Positions 16,484 to 25,267 of a stretch of 64,000 nt of DNA are shown here, piece after piece. The notes below the pieces were generated by a model that did no database searches, was not told the origin of the DNA, and worked only from the letters and a program-made list of their open reading frames with translations. Made by a program: the position numbers and the translations under genes. Position 1 is the first letter of the stretch. Each line of letters starts with the position of its first letter. The stretch is from Ketobacter sp963922875. Its GTDB lineage: Bacteria; Pseudomonadota; Gammaproteobacteria; Pseudomonadales; Ketobacteraceae. The stretch lies in contig CAWUJH010000005.1 in NCBI GenBank assembly GCA_963922875.1, positions 124,001 through 188,000 on the forward strand, written 5' to 3'.

Positions 16484-16532
16484 CGCACAGTGGTTGTGCG
16501 CCCGCTTTTGGTGCGCGCCTTAATCTGGTGCA
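16484..16532 (+). promoter_or_regulatory. Array of three NtrC-type sites
   Basis: Three adjoining 17-bp windows. 16484-16500 is CGCACAGTGGTTGTGCG (perfect GCAC-N7-GTGC). 16499-16515 has right half TTGGTGC. 16516-16532 has right half CTGGTGCA. A very similar series (GCTTTTGGTGCG, then TGGTGCAAA) lies upstream of glnK. The array ends about 88 bp before the sigma-54 -12 element, a typical enhancer distance. Confidence 0.65.
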
Positions 16533-16606
16533 AAGATGGCAGAATTATGATATTTCGTCTATTGTAGAGTCGCAGTTTTTCGCTACATAACGGCTCAATT
16601 AAGGGC

Positions 16607-16622
16607 TGGCACACTCGTTGCT
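16607..16622 (+). promoter_or_regulatory. Sigma-54 promoter of the TIGR02001-type porin gene
   Basis: TGGCACACTCGTTGCT is a full match to the consensus TGGCAC-N5-TTGCT, with GG and GC ten bases apart. Predicted start near 16633, leader about 60 nt. Confidence 0.85.
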
Positions 16623-16693
16623 AATAACATCGGGAGTTCGTTAACCAAGGTGATTGCACCTTATATCGTTTAACCTCTGGGGGTTAGGAAATT

Positions 16694-17410
16694 ATGTTGA
16701 GTAAACAAACAAAAATTATTCGTCTAAGCGCTCTGTCTATGGCCGTGGCCGGCGCCATGAGTGTAGCGCCAGTAGCCAATGCAGAAGTGTCTGCTTCTGT
16801 TGGCGTTGCCAATATGTATTTGTGGCGCGGTTATGATCTTGGAAATGGCGCTGCTCAAGTGTCGGGTGATTTAAGCTACTCGGTTAGCGGTTTTTACACG
16901 GGTGTTTGGGCAGCATCAGGTGATTCCACTTACGGATCAGAGTATGACCTGTATGTTGGATACGGTGCTGAGTTCGGCGGCGTAAGTTTTGATCTAAGTA
17001 TCTGGAACTATATGTACCCATCTCTAGGTGCTTCTACTGCTGATTGTAGTGATCCTGTTACCGGCAGCTTCTGTATAGCTGACGACTTTGGTGGTTTAAG
17101 CGATGCGGTTTTATCTATTGGTTTCGCTGGCTTGACTGCAACCGTATACGACAATATTGCAGGCGGTTCAGGCAATGCATATTATACGCTGAGCTACGGT
17201 TATGACGCGTTTTCAGTATTAGTTGGAAAACATGATATACGTGGCCCCGAGGAAGACGGGGGAGAGCCAACTGGCAGCAGCATGGCCCATATCGATCTGT
17301 CCTATTCTTATAACGACAACTTAACGTTTACAGTTAGCCAACAGGTTGATGAAGAAAAAGACGACGATCCAAAAGTTGTAGTTTCTTACAGCTTGCCTAT
17401 CGATATGTAA
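16694..17410 (+). CDS. TIGR02001-family outer-membrane protein (putative porin)
   Basis: 238 residues. The signal peptide ends at NA-EVSASVGV. The mature protein shows alternating beta-strand pattern: VSASVGVANMYLWRGYDLGNGAAQVSGDLSYS, FYTGVWAASGDSTYGSEYDLYVGYG, LSIWNYMYPS, and a tail FTVSQQVDEEKDDDPKVVVSYSLPIDM. The N-terminal Tyr/Leu-Trp-Arg-Gly motif and overall length fit TIGR02001 (TorF-like putative porins). A strong sigma-54 promoter and NtrC array precede it, so expression should rise in nitrogen limitation. With urt and ure next to it, it is a candidate outer-membrane route for urea or another small nitrogen compound; that function is inference. An 8-residue loop near CSDPVTGSFC contains a probable disulfide. 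Confidence 0.75.
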   Translation: MLSKQTKIIRLSALSMAVAGAMSVAPVANAEVSASVGVANMYLWRGYDLGNGAAQVSGDLSYSVSGFYTGVWAASGDSTYGSEYDLYVGYGAEFGGVSFDLSIWNYMYPSLGASTADCSDPVTGSFCIADDFGGLSDAVLSIGFAGLTATVYDNIAGGSGNAYYTLSYGYDAFSVLVGKHDIRGPEEDGGEPTGSSMAHIDLSYSYNDNLTFTVSQQVDEEKDDDPKVVVSYSLPIDM

Positions 17411-17433
17411 GCGATAGAAGTTACTGCTGTACG

Positions 17434-17464
17434 AAAAGGCCGGTCTTTGCACCGGCCTTTTTTA
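17434..17464 (+). terminator. Terminator after the porin gene
   Basis: AAGGCCGG / CCGGCCTT stem with an 8-nt loop and T6. Its T run overlaps the 3' end of the convergent UDG gene. Confidence 0.85.
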
Positions 17465-18061
17465 TTTCGAAGTTAATGTATGAACTCGATGCTTCAATTC
17501 GGGCAAAATTTCCAAATCAAACCACGGGTTCTTCTTCAGCCATAACTGGTTTCTTGGGCTAGGGTGAGGTAAGGGTAAAGCATGAGGCCAATAGTCTCGC
17601 CAGTGCTTAACCGTTTCCGTCAAATTTTTCTTTTGTTGTCCTTTCAAATGCCAGGCCTGGGCGTACTGACCAATCACCAATGTAAGTTCAACGTTAGGGA
17701 GCTGAGCCAATAATTGCTCGCGCCAAAGCGGCGCACATTCTTTTCTAGGTGGTAAATCGCCACTCTTACCGGTGCCGGGAAAACAAAATCCCATGGGAAT
17801 AATGGCAAACAGTTCCGGGTTGTAAAACTTTTCGCGACTTACATTAAGCCACTGTCTTAGCCGGTCTCCGCTTGGGTCATCGAAGGGAATGCCTTTATGA
17901 TGTGTGCGCTGTCCTGGTGCTTGGGCCGCAATAAGAATTTTTGCATTTGGGTGAAGCTGGATAATTGGGCGGGGTGGCAGTGGTAAGCTTGTAGCGCAAT
18001 GGATGCAGCCCCGCACTTCTTCTAAGGTTTGCTCCCAATTTTTTTGAGTGGCTATTTTCAT
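17462..18061 (-). CDS. Uracil-DNA glycosylase family protein (Fe-S type)
   Basis: 199 residues. Motif 1 region AAQAPGQRTHHKGIPFDDPSGDR, then IPMGFCFPGTGKSGDLPP and a C-terminal LPLPHPSPRN that matches the second UDG motif (HPSP). Four cysteines, CIHC near residue 20 and C-x15-C around FCFPG...KEC, have the spacing expected for the 4Fe-4S cluster of family 4/5 enzymes. Probable base-excision repair of uracil in DNA. It overlaps rep upstream by 4 bp, suggesting an operon rep-udg of two DNA-metabolism genes. Catalytic details differ from classical Ung and substrate range cannot be told from sequence. Confidence 0.82.
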   Translation of the reverse strand: MKIATQKNWEQTLEEVRGCIHCATSLPLPPRPIIQLHPNAKILIAAQAPGQRTHHKGIPFDDPSGDRLRQWLNVSREKFYNPELFAIIPMGFCFPGTGKSGDLPPRKECAPLWREQLLAQLPNVELTLVIGQYAQAWHLKGQQKKNLTETVKHWRDYWPHALPLPHPSPRNQLWLKKNPWFDLEILPELKHRVHTLTSK

Positions 18062-20067
18062 TCAAACAAATTCTTCAAATGATTTAAATGCGCGCTCCCT
18101 ATCTCCTGCTTTTCCTGTTGGGATTTTTCCGCGCCCCGTCCCTCCCAGTGTAAATCTTCCATGGGCATTTCATCCAGGAAGCGGCTGGGTGTCGGTTCAA
18201 ATTCCTCGCCATACTGTTTGCGCTTGGCGGTATAGGTCATGGTGAGTTCTTTTCTGGCGCGAGTAATGCCCACGTAGGTTAAGCGCCGTTCTTCTTCAAC
18301 GCTGTCAGCCTCAATAGCGGAGCGGTGGGGCAATAGGTCTTCTTCCATACCCATTAAAAATACATAGGGAAACTCCAATCCTTTGGAGGCATGCAGAGTC
18401 ATTAGCTGCACACGGTCAGAATCATCTTCCTCTTTTTGTTGTTCCAGAATATCCAGCAGTACCAGTTTTCCAATTACCGATTCCACGTCATTGTCGTCGT
18501 CGGATTTTTCCAGCATCCGCTCAATGGATTGAAGCAACTGCCACACGTTTTCCATGCGGCGTTCCGCCATTTTGCTGCTGGAAGATTGCTCCTGTAGCCA
18601 GCTTTCGTAATCGATATCGCGAATCATTTGCTTGATAGCACCCACGGCATTGCCTTGGTACATATTTTGGCGGGTTTCATCGATCCAGTGATGAAAGCGT
18701 TGCAGCATTTCGTACTGCTTGGATTTTAAACGCTCTGCGAGCCCCATTTCGTTGCACACAGAGAATAAACTGCGCTCGCGAGTTTGCGCATAATGGCCCA
18801 GTTTTTCCAAGGTGGTGGGGCCGAGTTCGCGCCTTGGCGTATTGACGATACGCAGAAAAGCATTGTCATCGTCACTGTTAATAATCAGGCGCAAGTAGGC
18901 CATCACATCTTTAATTTCGCTACGGGAAAAGAAAGAGGTGCCGCCGCTGACTTTATAAGGTATTTGAAACTGTTGTAGTTTCATTTCAATCATGCGGGAT
19001 TGATGGTTGCCTCGATAAAGCACCGCAAACTCCTTAAAGGGGCGCTTGCGCTGTATATGTTGATTTAAAATATCACCGGCAATTTTTTCCGCTTCATGAT
19101 CTTCTGAGCGACACCGCAGTACGCGGATAGGGTCGCCAAAGCCGTGTTCGCTCCATAGTTGCTTTTCAAAGGTGTGGGGGTTGTTGGCGATAACATGGTT
19201 TGCACATTTTAAGATGCGCCCGGTGGAGCGATAGTTTTGCTCCAGTTTGATTACCTTAAGGCTTGGGTAATCCGTAGCCAACTGTTCCAGGTTTTCGGGG
19301 CGGGCACCGCGCCAGGCATATATAGACTGGTCATCATCGCCTACCACGGTGAAGCGGGCGCGAGTGCCCACCAATAGTTTCACCAGCAGGTACTGGGAGA
19401 TGTTGGTGTCCTGGTACTCATCCACTAATAAATAATGGATTTTATTACGCCATCGCTCCAAGGTGTCAGGGTCATCGCGCAATAGTACTGTGGGCAGCAG
19501 AATCAGGTCATCAAAATCCACCGCGTTATAGGCTCGCAACATGCGGTCATAGAGGGCATACAGGTGGGCGGCACGCAATTGTGCTTCATCTTCTGCTCGA
19601 GAAATGGCGATGCCCGGTAGTACCAGGTCATTCTTCCATTGGCTGATTTGGTGGCGGACATAATCCAGGTCGTCAGCGCCAACATCCTTCTCTTTATGGA
19701 GTAATTCCGTAAGGAGCGTGCGACTATCCTGGTCATCAAAGATAGAGAAGCCATTTTTTAGCCCTAGGGCGGTTAGCTCCCGGCGAATAATGTTTAATCC
19801 AAGGTTGTGAAAGGTGGATACAGTAAGCCCTCTGGCTTGTTTACCTTTGACCAGTTGTCCCACCCGTTCCTTCATTTCGCGGGCAGCTTTATTGGTAAAA
19901 GTGACCGCTACAATGCGGTGGGCAGGAATGGTGCATTCTTCAATAAGGTAAGCAATTTTACGGGTAATAACGCTGGTTTTGCCGGAGCCTGCGCCTGCTA
20001 AAACCAGTAATGGGCCATCGATGTAGCGCACAGCTTCTGACTGGCGGGGGTTTAACGAGTTACTCAC
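18058..20067 (-). CDS. rep: ATP-dependent DNA helicase Rep
   Basis: 669 residues from the GTG at 20067, which has GGAAG eight bases upstream and puts SNSLNPRQSEAV at the N-terminus as in known Rep; a TTG at 20082 would add five residues. Superfamily 1A motifs in order: LVLAGAGSGKT, the motif Ia region VTFTNKAAREMKERV, DEYQDTN, VGDDDQSIYAWRGA, LEQNYRSTGRIL, VMTLHASKGLEFPYVFL and RLTYVGITRARKEL. It is a 3'-5' translocase that removes protein roadblocks ahead of replication forks. Length is close to the E. coli protein. Confidence 0.96.
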   Translation of the reverse strand: MSNSLNPRQSEAVRYIDGPLLVLAGAGSGKTSVITRKIAYLIEECTIPAHRIVAVTFTNKAAREMKERVGQLVKGKQARGLTVSTFHNLGLNIIRRELTALGLKNGFSIFDDQDSRTLLTELLHKEKDVGADDLDYVRHQISQWKNDLVLPGIAISRAEDEAQLRAAHLYALYDRMLRAYNAVDFDDLILLPTVLLRDDPDTLERWRNKIHYLLVDEYQDTNISQYLLVKLLVGTRARFTVVGDDDQSIYAWRGARPENLEQLATDYPSLKVIKLEQNYRSTGRILKCANHVIANNPHTFEKQLWSEHGFGDPIRVLRCRSEDHEAEKIAGDILNQHIQRKRPFKEFAVLYRGNHQSRMIEMKLQQFQIPYKVSGGTSFFSRSEIKDVMAYLRLIINSDDDNAFLRIVNTPRRELGPTTLEKLGHYAQTRERSLFSVCNEMGLAERLKSKQYEMLQRFHHWIDETRQNMYQGNAVGAIKQMIRDIDYESWLQEQSSSSKMAERRMENVWQLLQSIERMLEKSDDDNDVESVIGKLVLLDILEQQKEEDDSDRVQLMTLHASKGLEFPYVFLMGMEEDLLPHRSAIEADSVEEERRLTYVGITRARKELTMTYTAKRKQYGEEFEPTPSRFLDEMPMEDLHWEGRGAEKSQQEKQEIGSAHLNHLKNLFE

Positions 20068-20446
20068 GACAGCGACTTCCAAAGGTTTTAGTACAATAAA
20101 TATACAGATTTAGCGAAGCAATTGATTTAGAGTTATTTTACACGTTGCTTAGCTTGGCTGATAGCACAGGAATGTTTAGAAATACTGGTGTTTTGCGGTG
20201 GTTTCCGGTAAGAATGTGACAGGAGATAACACAAATAGACTAGTAAATCGTGTATCGAGTGTCTCTGGTTTTAACCTTATTATTAGTAAAGTTAAGTCAG
20301 TTAGCCAAATACGATTCGTCATATTGCCATTCAAAATGATACAGTCCACAGTGTTACAACTTGATAAAAAAGTCACAGTAGCTTTTAAGTATAGTCAACG
20401 TTATGCTTGGGAGCCTCAAATTATAACAAAAACTGAGATGTAGAAG
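20068..20446. other. Intergenic region between rep and the FadL-like gene
   Basis: AT-rich divergent spacer that should hold the promoters of rep and of the FadL-like gene. An 81-codon plus-strand ORF (20198-20443) and a minus-strand 66-codon ORF cross it, but neither has a ribosome-binding site or protein-like composition, so I treat them as chance. No terminator, RNA gene or strong sigma-54 element seen. Confidence 0.5.
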
Positions 20447-21808
20447 ATGAAATTACTCAAGACCGGATCTTTACTATCTGTATTCTTACTCTCTTTGGAT
20501 TCATCGATTGCCCTGGCTGCTATGGGTAATTCACCGTCCAGTTATGGGATATTTCCCCACGATATAGCGACGGCCCAAGCCTTTTCATTGTTCAACGCTC
20601 AATCTTCTGCTGTTTATTACAATCCTGCGGCATTGGTAAATGATCCGCGGGGCGAGCTGACGTTCAGCTACACCCATGCGAAACATACCTTGGAAGTTGA
20701 TAGCCTCGGGGGCTCTGACCCTCTGGTCCGTGACGGAACAGTGCTTGATGGTGAGCCTTCCCAGTTATTGATGATGGGGTTGAAAACCAACTTGTCCGGC
20801 TTGACCACCTTTGAAAATCCCTTGTATTTCGGTATTTCCGTGGGCTTGGAGCGGGTGATAAAAGAAGTACTGTCCTTCGAAGCCGATACTTCGGCGGAGG
20901 GACAGTTTCTAGAATACGGTCGTCAGCCACTGTTCTTAACCTTTGGCCTGGGTACCACCGTATGGCGCGGAGTGAGTTTAGGGGTTGGTGTACAAATTAA
21001 CTTACGAGCTGATGCTTCACTTGATTTGACCACTACTGTAGCTGGTGAGACCAGTTACGAAACAGTATCGGTTTCTGCAGAGCCAGTTATGCGTCCGACC
21101 TTTGGGTTGAGTGTTGATCTCGGCAAAACATTCTGCCCTGATAAAGCGTGCTTTGCTGATAACTTTGATGTTGCTGTGGGTTATCGTAATTACTCCAAAG
21201 CAGAAGCTCGCATCCAAGCCAATGCCATGATCACAAATTTAACCGCGGAGCCGATTGTCCTCGGTCTGCGAACAATTGATTCGTTCCAGCCAGCGACGAC
21301 TTCGTTTGGTATCCAAGCAAAAGTAGGCGCAAATACTCGTGTAGCTTTTAATGCGGAGCATCAGGCTTGGAGTCGTCTCGAAGATGAATTTGACGGTGAT
21401 ACCGTTCGCGATCAAGCCGATGCGGGATTTAAAGACATTATTATTCCCCGCATTGGAGTGGAATATGATTTTGATTATCGCTGGGGTCAGCCTCGGGCTA
21501 CATTAATGGCCGGAGTTTCGTTTGAAGAATCACCGTTGGATGCCAGCGGTACGTTAAATGTTAATTACCTCGATAATGATAAGGTGGTGTTCGGGCTTGG
21601 TATTCGTATGAATGAGCCATTATTGCCTTGGTTTGCTTATCCAATGCAGTTTGAGTTCGCTTATCAATATCACATGCTACAAGATCGAACTTTCGACCTG
21701 TATTATGATGATGTTAATTTGAATCCTAGCGCTCCAGCGTCTTATGAGACGGTTGAATCATCGGGAGATGTTCATGTGTTAACAGCTAGCTGGACATTGC
21801 GGTTTTAG
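20447..21808 (+). CDS. FadL/OmpP1/TodX-type outer-membrane protein
   Basis: 453 residues. The signal peptide ends near ALA-AMGNS. Early mature sequence GIFPHDIATAQAFSLFNAQSSAVYYNPAAL carries the FadL-family S-x-V-Y-Y-N-P-A-A-L motif. The rest is alternating beta strands and ends in WTLRF with a terminal Phe, as expected for a BAM-inserted barrel. A disulfide pair lies near FCPDKACFADNFD, followed by VAVGYRN. Family members carry hydrophobic compounds such as long-chain fatty acids or alkyl aromatics. It leads a probable three-gene operon with the Ig-like lipoprotein (21 bp later) and an unknown cytoplasmic protein. Confidence 0.85.
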   Translation: MKLLKTGSLLSVFLLSLDSSIALAAMGNSPSSYGIFPHDIATAQAFSLFNAQSSAVYYNPAALVNDPRGELTFSYTHAKHTLEVDSLGGSDPLVRDGTVLDGEPSQLLMMGLKTNLSGLTTFENPLYFGISVGLERVIKEVLSFEADTSAEGQFLEYGRQPLFLTFGLGTTVWRGVSLGVGVQINLRADASLDLTTTVAGETSYETVSVSAEPVMRPTFGLSVDLGKTFCPDKACFADNFDVAVGYRNYSKAEARIQANAMITNLTAEPIVLGLRTIDSFQPATTSFGIQAKVGANTRVAFNAEHQAWSRLEDEFDGDTVRDQADAGFKDIIIPRIGVEYDFDYRWGQPRATLMAGVSFEESPLDASGTLNVNYLDNDKVVFGLGIRMNEPLLPWFAYPMQFEFAYQYHMLQDRTFDLYYDDVNLNPSAPASYETVESSGDVHVLTASWTLRF

Positions 21809-21829
21809 GAATTTGAGAGAGGTGTTGCT

Positions 21830-24800
21830 GTGAATAATTATAAGAAGACGGCTTTATTTGCCTTAGCAGCGTTGCTTGCGGGTTGTGGTGCTACCAATAA
21901 TGCCCAAGAAAGTGTTACACGTCCTGGCACAGGTACAATAGCTAAAAACCAGAGCCTGATTTATGCCTATCCAATGGCGAATCAGTTCGAGGTGCCGGTG
22001 TCGGCACCGGTAGTGTTACGTTTTACCAGTGCGGTTACCGAAGCTACAATCAGTGATGCGATTGAAATACGCTATCAGGCAGGTAGTGGCGATCAAACGC
22101 TGAATTATACCAGCACCCTTGCAGATAATGGCCGGGGATTGGTGTTAATACCCAGCGAACGCCTAGCTCCTTTCACCGAATATACGGTAGTAATGGACGA
22201 TCTGGAATTAGCCAGTGGCACCATTGCCAACCAAACGATTTCCTTCACCACTCAGGGTACGGTGGATAGTGAAGTGGCAGAAAATGCCACTTTCGAACTA
22301 AGTCGTTTAGTTCCTGATGGAACCAATTATGAAGTCATCGAATTTTCCAGTTTTCGGCTGCAATTTTCTCAGCCTTTGGATGCTACTACGGTGGTTTACG
22401 GCAGCAGCATAGCGCTTAGAGCCTCTAATAATGATCTCGTACCGGCCACCCTATTGACCGACGGCTTTTATGTTACGGTGGATCCCAATGAGGACTTAAC
22501 CCCCGGCGCAAACTATACGTTGTCTATCAGCGGTGGATTGGAAAGTGTCTATGGAAATAGCTTTTCGGCGCAATCCTATCCTCTGACTCCGCTGAGTGCG
22601 GGCTCACAAGCTAACTTGATCCTGGAAGTAGTGGATTCCAATCCTAGTGGCGTTGGTAATGTATTCAACTCGGTGCTGACTGGGCAAGCCGTGAATGTTG
22701 TTCCCATCAGTTCGGTATTGCTAGGGAACAATTCACAAACGCAGTTAGGTGACATTGGGGCAAGTGGAGAAAAGGGCCGCCTGCTTGCAAACTTAGCGGC
22801 TGTTCAGGATTTTGAAAGTCGCGGCAAACCTATTCCTGTGCGGGTAACGAAGGGTTCTTTGTTGCAGGGGTCAGAAATAGAGCTGCTGGTGGGCGGGAGT
22901 GTGCCCTTGGGTTTTAATACCGGCGATGTGAATATTGAAATCATCTCCGATGCAGTGGGGTATTTGGTACCTAATCCGTATTCGCAAGTGTCCAGCGCAT
23001 TTCGCCAAGTGGTGTTGTATCTGGACGTGGCGGTCAGTACCTCAGACCCCCGTGCCAATGGTGCAGTGACTCAAAATATTTTGCATTTGCAGATGACAGG
23101 TACCGCTGAGCTGGATACGCGTCTTGATGGTTTAGTGCTAAATGCAGTCAGTGTGGTGGAGCTTGATATTCTGGGTCTGGAAAAAGCCACCAGTGTGTTA
23201 AGTTTTTATACTGCTTCGTTCCCCAACCAGAGTACAGCACCTTTGCCTCCAGTGGATATCTTGGCGCCGACCCTGCAAACCTGGGTGCCCGGTGATTCTA
23301 ATTCTGAAATTGATTATAAGCATCGCCCATCCGACCCGATTATGGTGATTTTTGACGAGCCCATACGCGCGGCTGCGGAAATTCCCTTTACGTTCACCAG
23401 CGCTGGTTCCGGTGCGGTAGCAATGAGTTATGAGTTTGATGGCGCCGCCTTGGTGATTCAACCCACAGCGCCGCTGGCTTCTGACGAGGAATACACCATT
23501 GATATTCCGGCAGATGCTATTACTGATGTCAGCGGTAATGCGGTTGCGGCCACCCAGTTGACGTTCACCACCCCGCTATCCGTAGCTATGACCGCTATTG
23601 ACGAAAACCAATACGCCCCGGTAGTACTGGCCACTTATCCCGGCTTTCCCTGCACCCCAGTAGACGGAATGTATGATTTAGCCAATGATGATGTGGGGCC
23701 CTGTTCGGGAGGGGTAATCACCGCAAGTTCAAGAGTTGGTGGCCGCCGTAACGAAATACCCATTGACTCAGGGCTGACGGGTTGGGAAATTCCGGCCGAT
23801 GATCATATGCCATTGGCCGTATTGCCCAGCAACCGATCCATCAATGTGGCCTTCTCCCGGGATATGGATGAGTCTTCTTTGAATGCTCAAACCCTGGTGG
23901 TAGAGCGTGTTAATGCGGCCGGCGTGGTGCAAAGTACAGTGGCAGGCTCCTGGCGCTATGAAAACCGGCTGTTGAAATTCACTCCGGCCACAGCCTGGAT
24001 TGAAGGTGCTTATTACAAATATACGCTCAAATCAGAAATCACCGGCGCCCAATGTGGTATTGATGCAATTTGTGATAATGATGGCTTGCCGTTGCATACG
24101 CAGAACCTGGCAGGCACCGTAGATGCCTTGATCGGGCCAACAGAGGGTGGTCCTGATCTGGCGATCTTCTTTAAAGGTGGGCCAGCCACCGACGCCGTAT
24201 TCGCTGCCTTGTTGGCGATGCCTACGGCGGATGTGAACGGAAACTTTAAAGCAGAGCTTAATGAACCTGTGCCATCGGATATTTTGACGAACTTCGAATT
24301 GGATTTGCTGGATTTAAGTTCAAGTTTTGCTAACAGCGTGAAGTTGTCGCGCAATCCTGAGGCCTACACGGCTGGATTCCCTGCCCTCGCAACTACTTCT
24401 GCAAGCACTTTTAGCGCTACGGGTACGCCGGTTTCGCCTGTTCTACAGGTTGTGCTGGATGTGAACGTAGGTTGCGGGTTTGTAGGCCCTGGGACTGGAA
24501 TACCCCCTAAGTTCCCGATAGAAGATTGTGGCGATGGCCAATATTCCTATACAAATTCTACCTTGTTTTCAGAAGTACAAGGGTTTCTAGAGCCAGGTGA
24601 TCCGGCACTACCGGCGGACGTGGATGCGCCTGCCGCCATAGGACAAAATGGTGCCGTTTTGGCTTATGTGAATCCGGCACAAATTTTGGCAACCTCAAGC
24701 TCTCTAGAAATTATCTCATCGAGTTCACTTATCAATTTTGAATCTATAGACACAGGGCCTTTAGTCTTGCGGATTAGATACAATTGCCTTCCATCGGAGT

Positions 24801-25243
24801 CCGATTGCGGAGCGCCTGACTACGGTCGCAGCAAGGGATGGATTTATGAAGGGGATGACGGTGAAGCCAATTTTTGGGCCAAGCTTGATATTTATGTAGA
24901 TGCTCCAGCCCTGGATCCGGTGGCGATTCTCCGTTTAACTGCAGAACCACATGTACCTAGAATTACTCAGTACGTCAGAAGTATTCCAATTACTGTCATA
25001 TTGAATGGTAAGCTCAGTTTGTTACCCGATGGCCGGTTGAATGCTCAGCTTCAAAATACCAATACGGTGGAGATTGTCGCTGATATATTAGCAGAAGCCT
25101 GCTTCACTGATGTAGATGATGACCCTGCAGGTTCTTGTAATATCTTTGTAGGGGATCCTCTCAGATACTTTCCCTCGATTTTCCTCAAAATCAATCCCGG
25201 TGATATTTCTATGAACTTCATTTCGACACCGATTAAACAATAA
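21830..25243 (+). CDS. Large lipoprotein with bacterial Ig-like (SbsA/Big_5) domains
   Basis: 1137 residues from a GTG with GAGAGAGG upstream. Lipobox LLAGC, lipidated Cys19. At least three Big_5-like modules are visible by their repeated plan (P-x-x-V...VVLRFTSAVTEATI ... FTEYTVVMDD...ISFTT): roughly residues 45-140, 150-250 and 485-585, with a further similar module at about 655-755 (INVAFSRDMDESSLN...YYKYTL). The C-terminal 350 residues are a mixed region with several Cys and no recognised domain. Probably surface or periplasmic, partnering with the FadL-type channel encoded just upstream. Substrate unknown. Confidence 0.75.
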   Translation: MNNYKKTALFALAALLAGCGATNNAQESVTRPGTGTIAKNQSLIYAYPMANQFEVPVSAPVVLRFTSAVTEATISDAIEIRYQAGSGDQTLNYTSTLADNGRGLVLIPSERLAPFTEYTVVMDDLELASGTIANQTISFTTQGTVDSEVAENATFELSRLVPDGTNYEVIEFSSFRLQFSQPLDATTVVYGSSIALRASNNDLVPATLLTDGFYVTVDPNEDLTPGANYTLSISGGLESVYGNSFSAQSYPLTPLSAGSQANLILEVVDSNPSGVGNVFNSVLTGQAVNVVPISSVLLGNNSQTQLGDIGASGEKGRLLANLAAVQDFESRGKPIPVRVTKGSLLQGSEIELLVGGSVPLGFNTGDVNIEIISDAVGYLVPNPYSQVSSAFRQVVLYLDVAVSTSDPRANGAVTQNILHLQMTGTAELDTRLDGLVLNAVSVVELDILGLEKATSVLSFYTASFPNQSTAPLPPVDILAPTLQTWVPGDSNSEIDYKHRPSDPIMVIFDEPIRAAAEIPFTFTSAGSGAVAMSYEFDGAALVIQPTAPLASDEEYTIDIPADAITDVSGNAVAATQLTFTTPLSVAMTAIDENQYAPVVLATYPGFPCTPVDGMYDLANDDVGPCSGGVITASSRVGGRRNEIPIDSGLTGWEIPADDHMPLAVLPSNRSINVAFSRDMDESSLNAQTLVVERVNAAGVVQSTVAGSWRYENRLLKFTPATAWIEGAYYKYTLKSEITGAQCGIDAICDNDGLPLHTQNLAGTVDALIGPTEGGPDLAIFFKGGPATDAVFAALLAMPTADVNGNFKAELNEPVPSDILTNFELDLLDLSSSFANSVKLSRNPEAYTAGFPALATTSASTFSATGTPVSPVLQVVLDVNVGCGFVGPGTGIPPKFPIEDCGDGQYSYTNSTLFSEVQGFLEPGDPALPADVDAPAAIGQNGAVLAYVNPAQILATSSSLEIISSSSLINFESIDTGPLVLRIRYNCLPSESDCGAPDYGRSKGWIYEGDDGEANFWAKLDIYVDAPALDPVAILRLTAEPHVPRITQYVRSIPITVILNGKLSLLPDGRLNAQLQNTNTVEIVADILAEACFTDVDDDPAGSCNIFVGDPLRYFPSIFLKINPGDISMNFISTPIKQ

Positions 25244-25267
25244 TTCTGGCATAAGGATTAAGAGTAG

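Noticed and set aside
20198..20443. 81-codon plus-strand ORF upstream of the FadL-like gene
   Set aside because: No ribosome-binding site, no family features, composition like non-coding AT-rich DNA.
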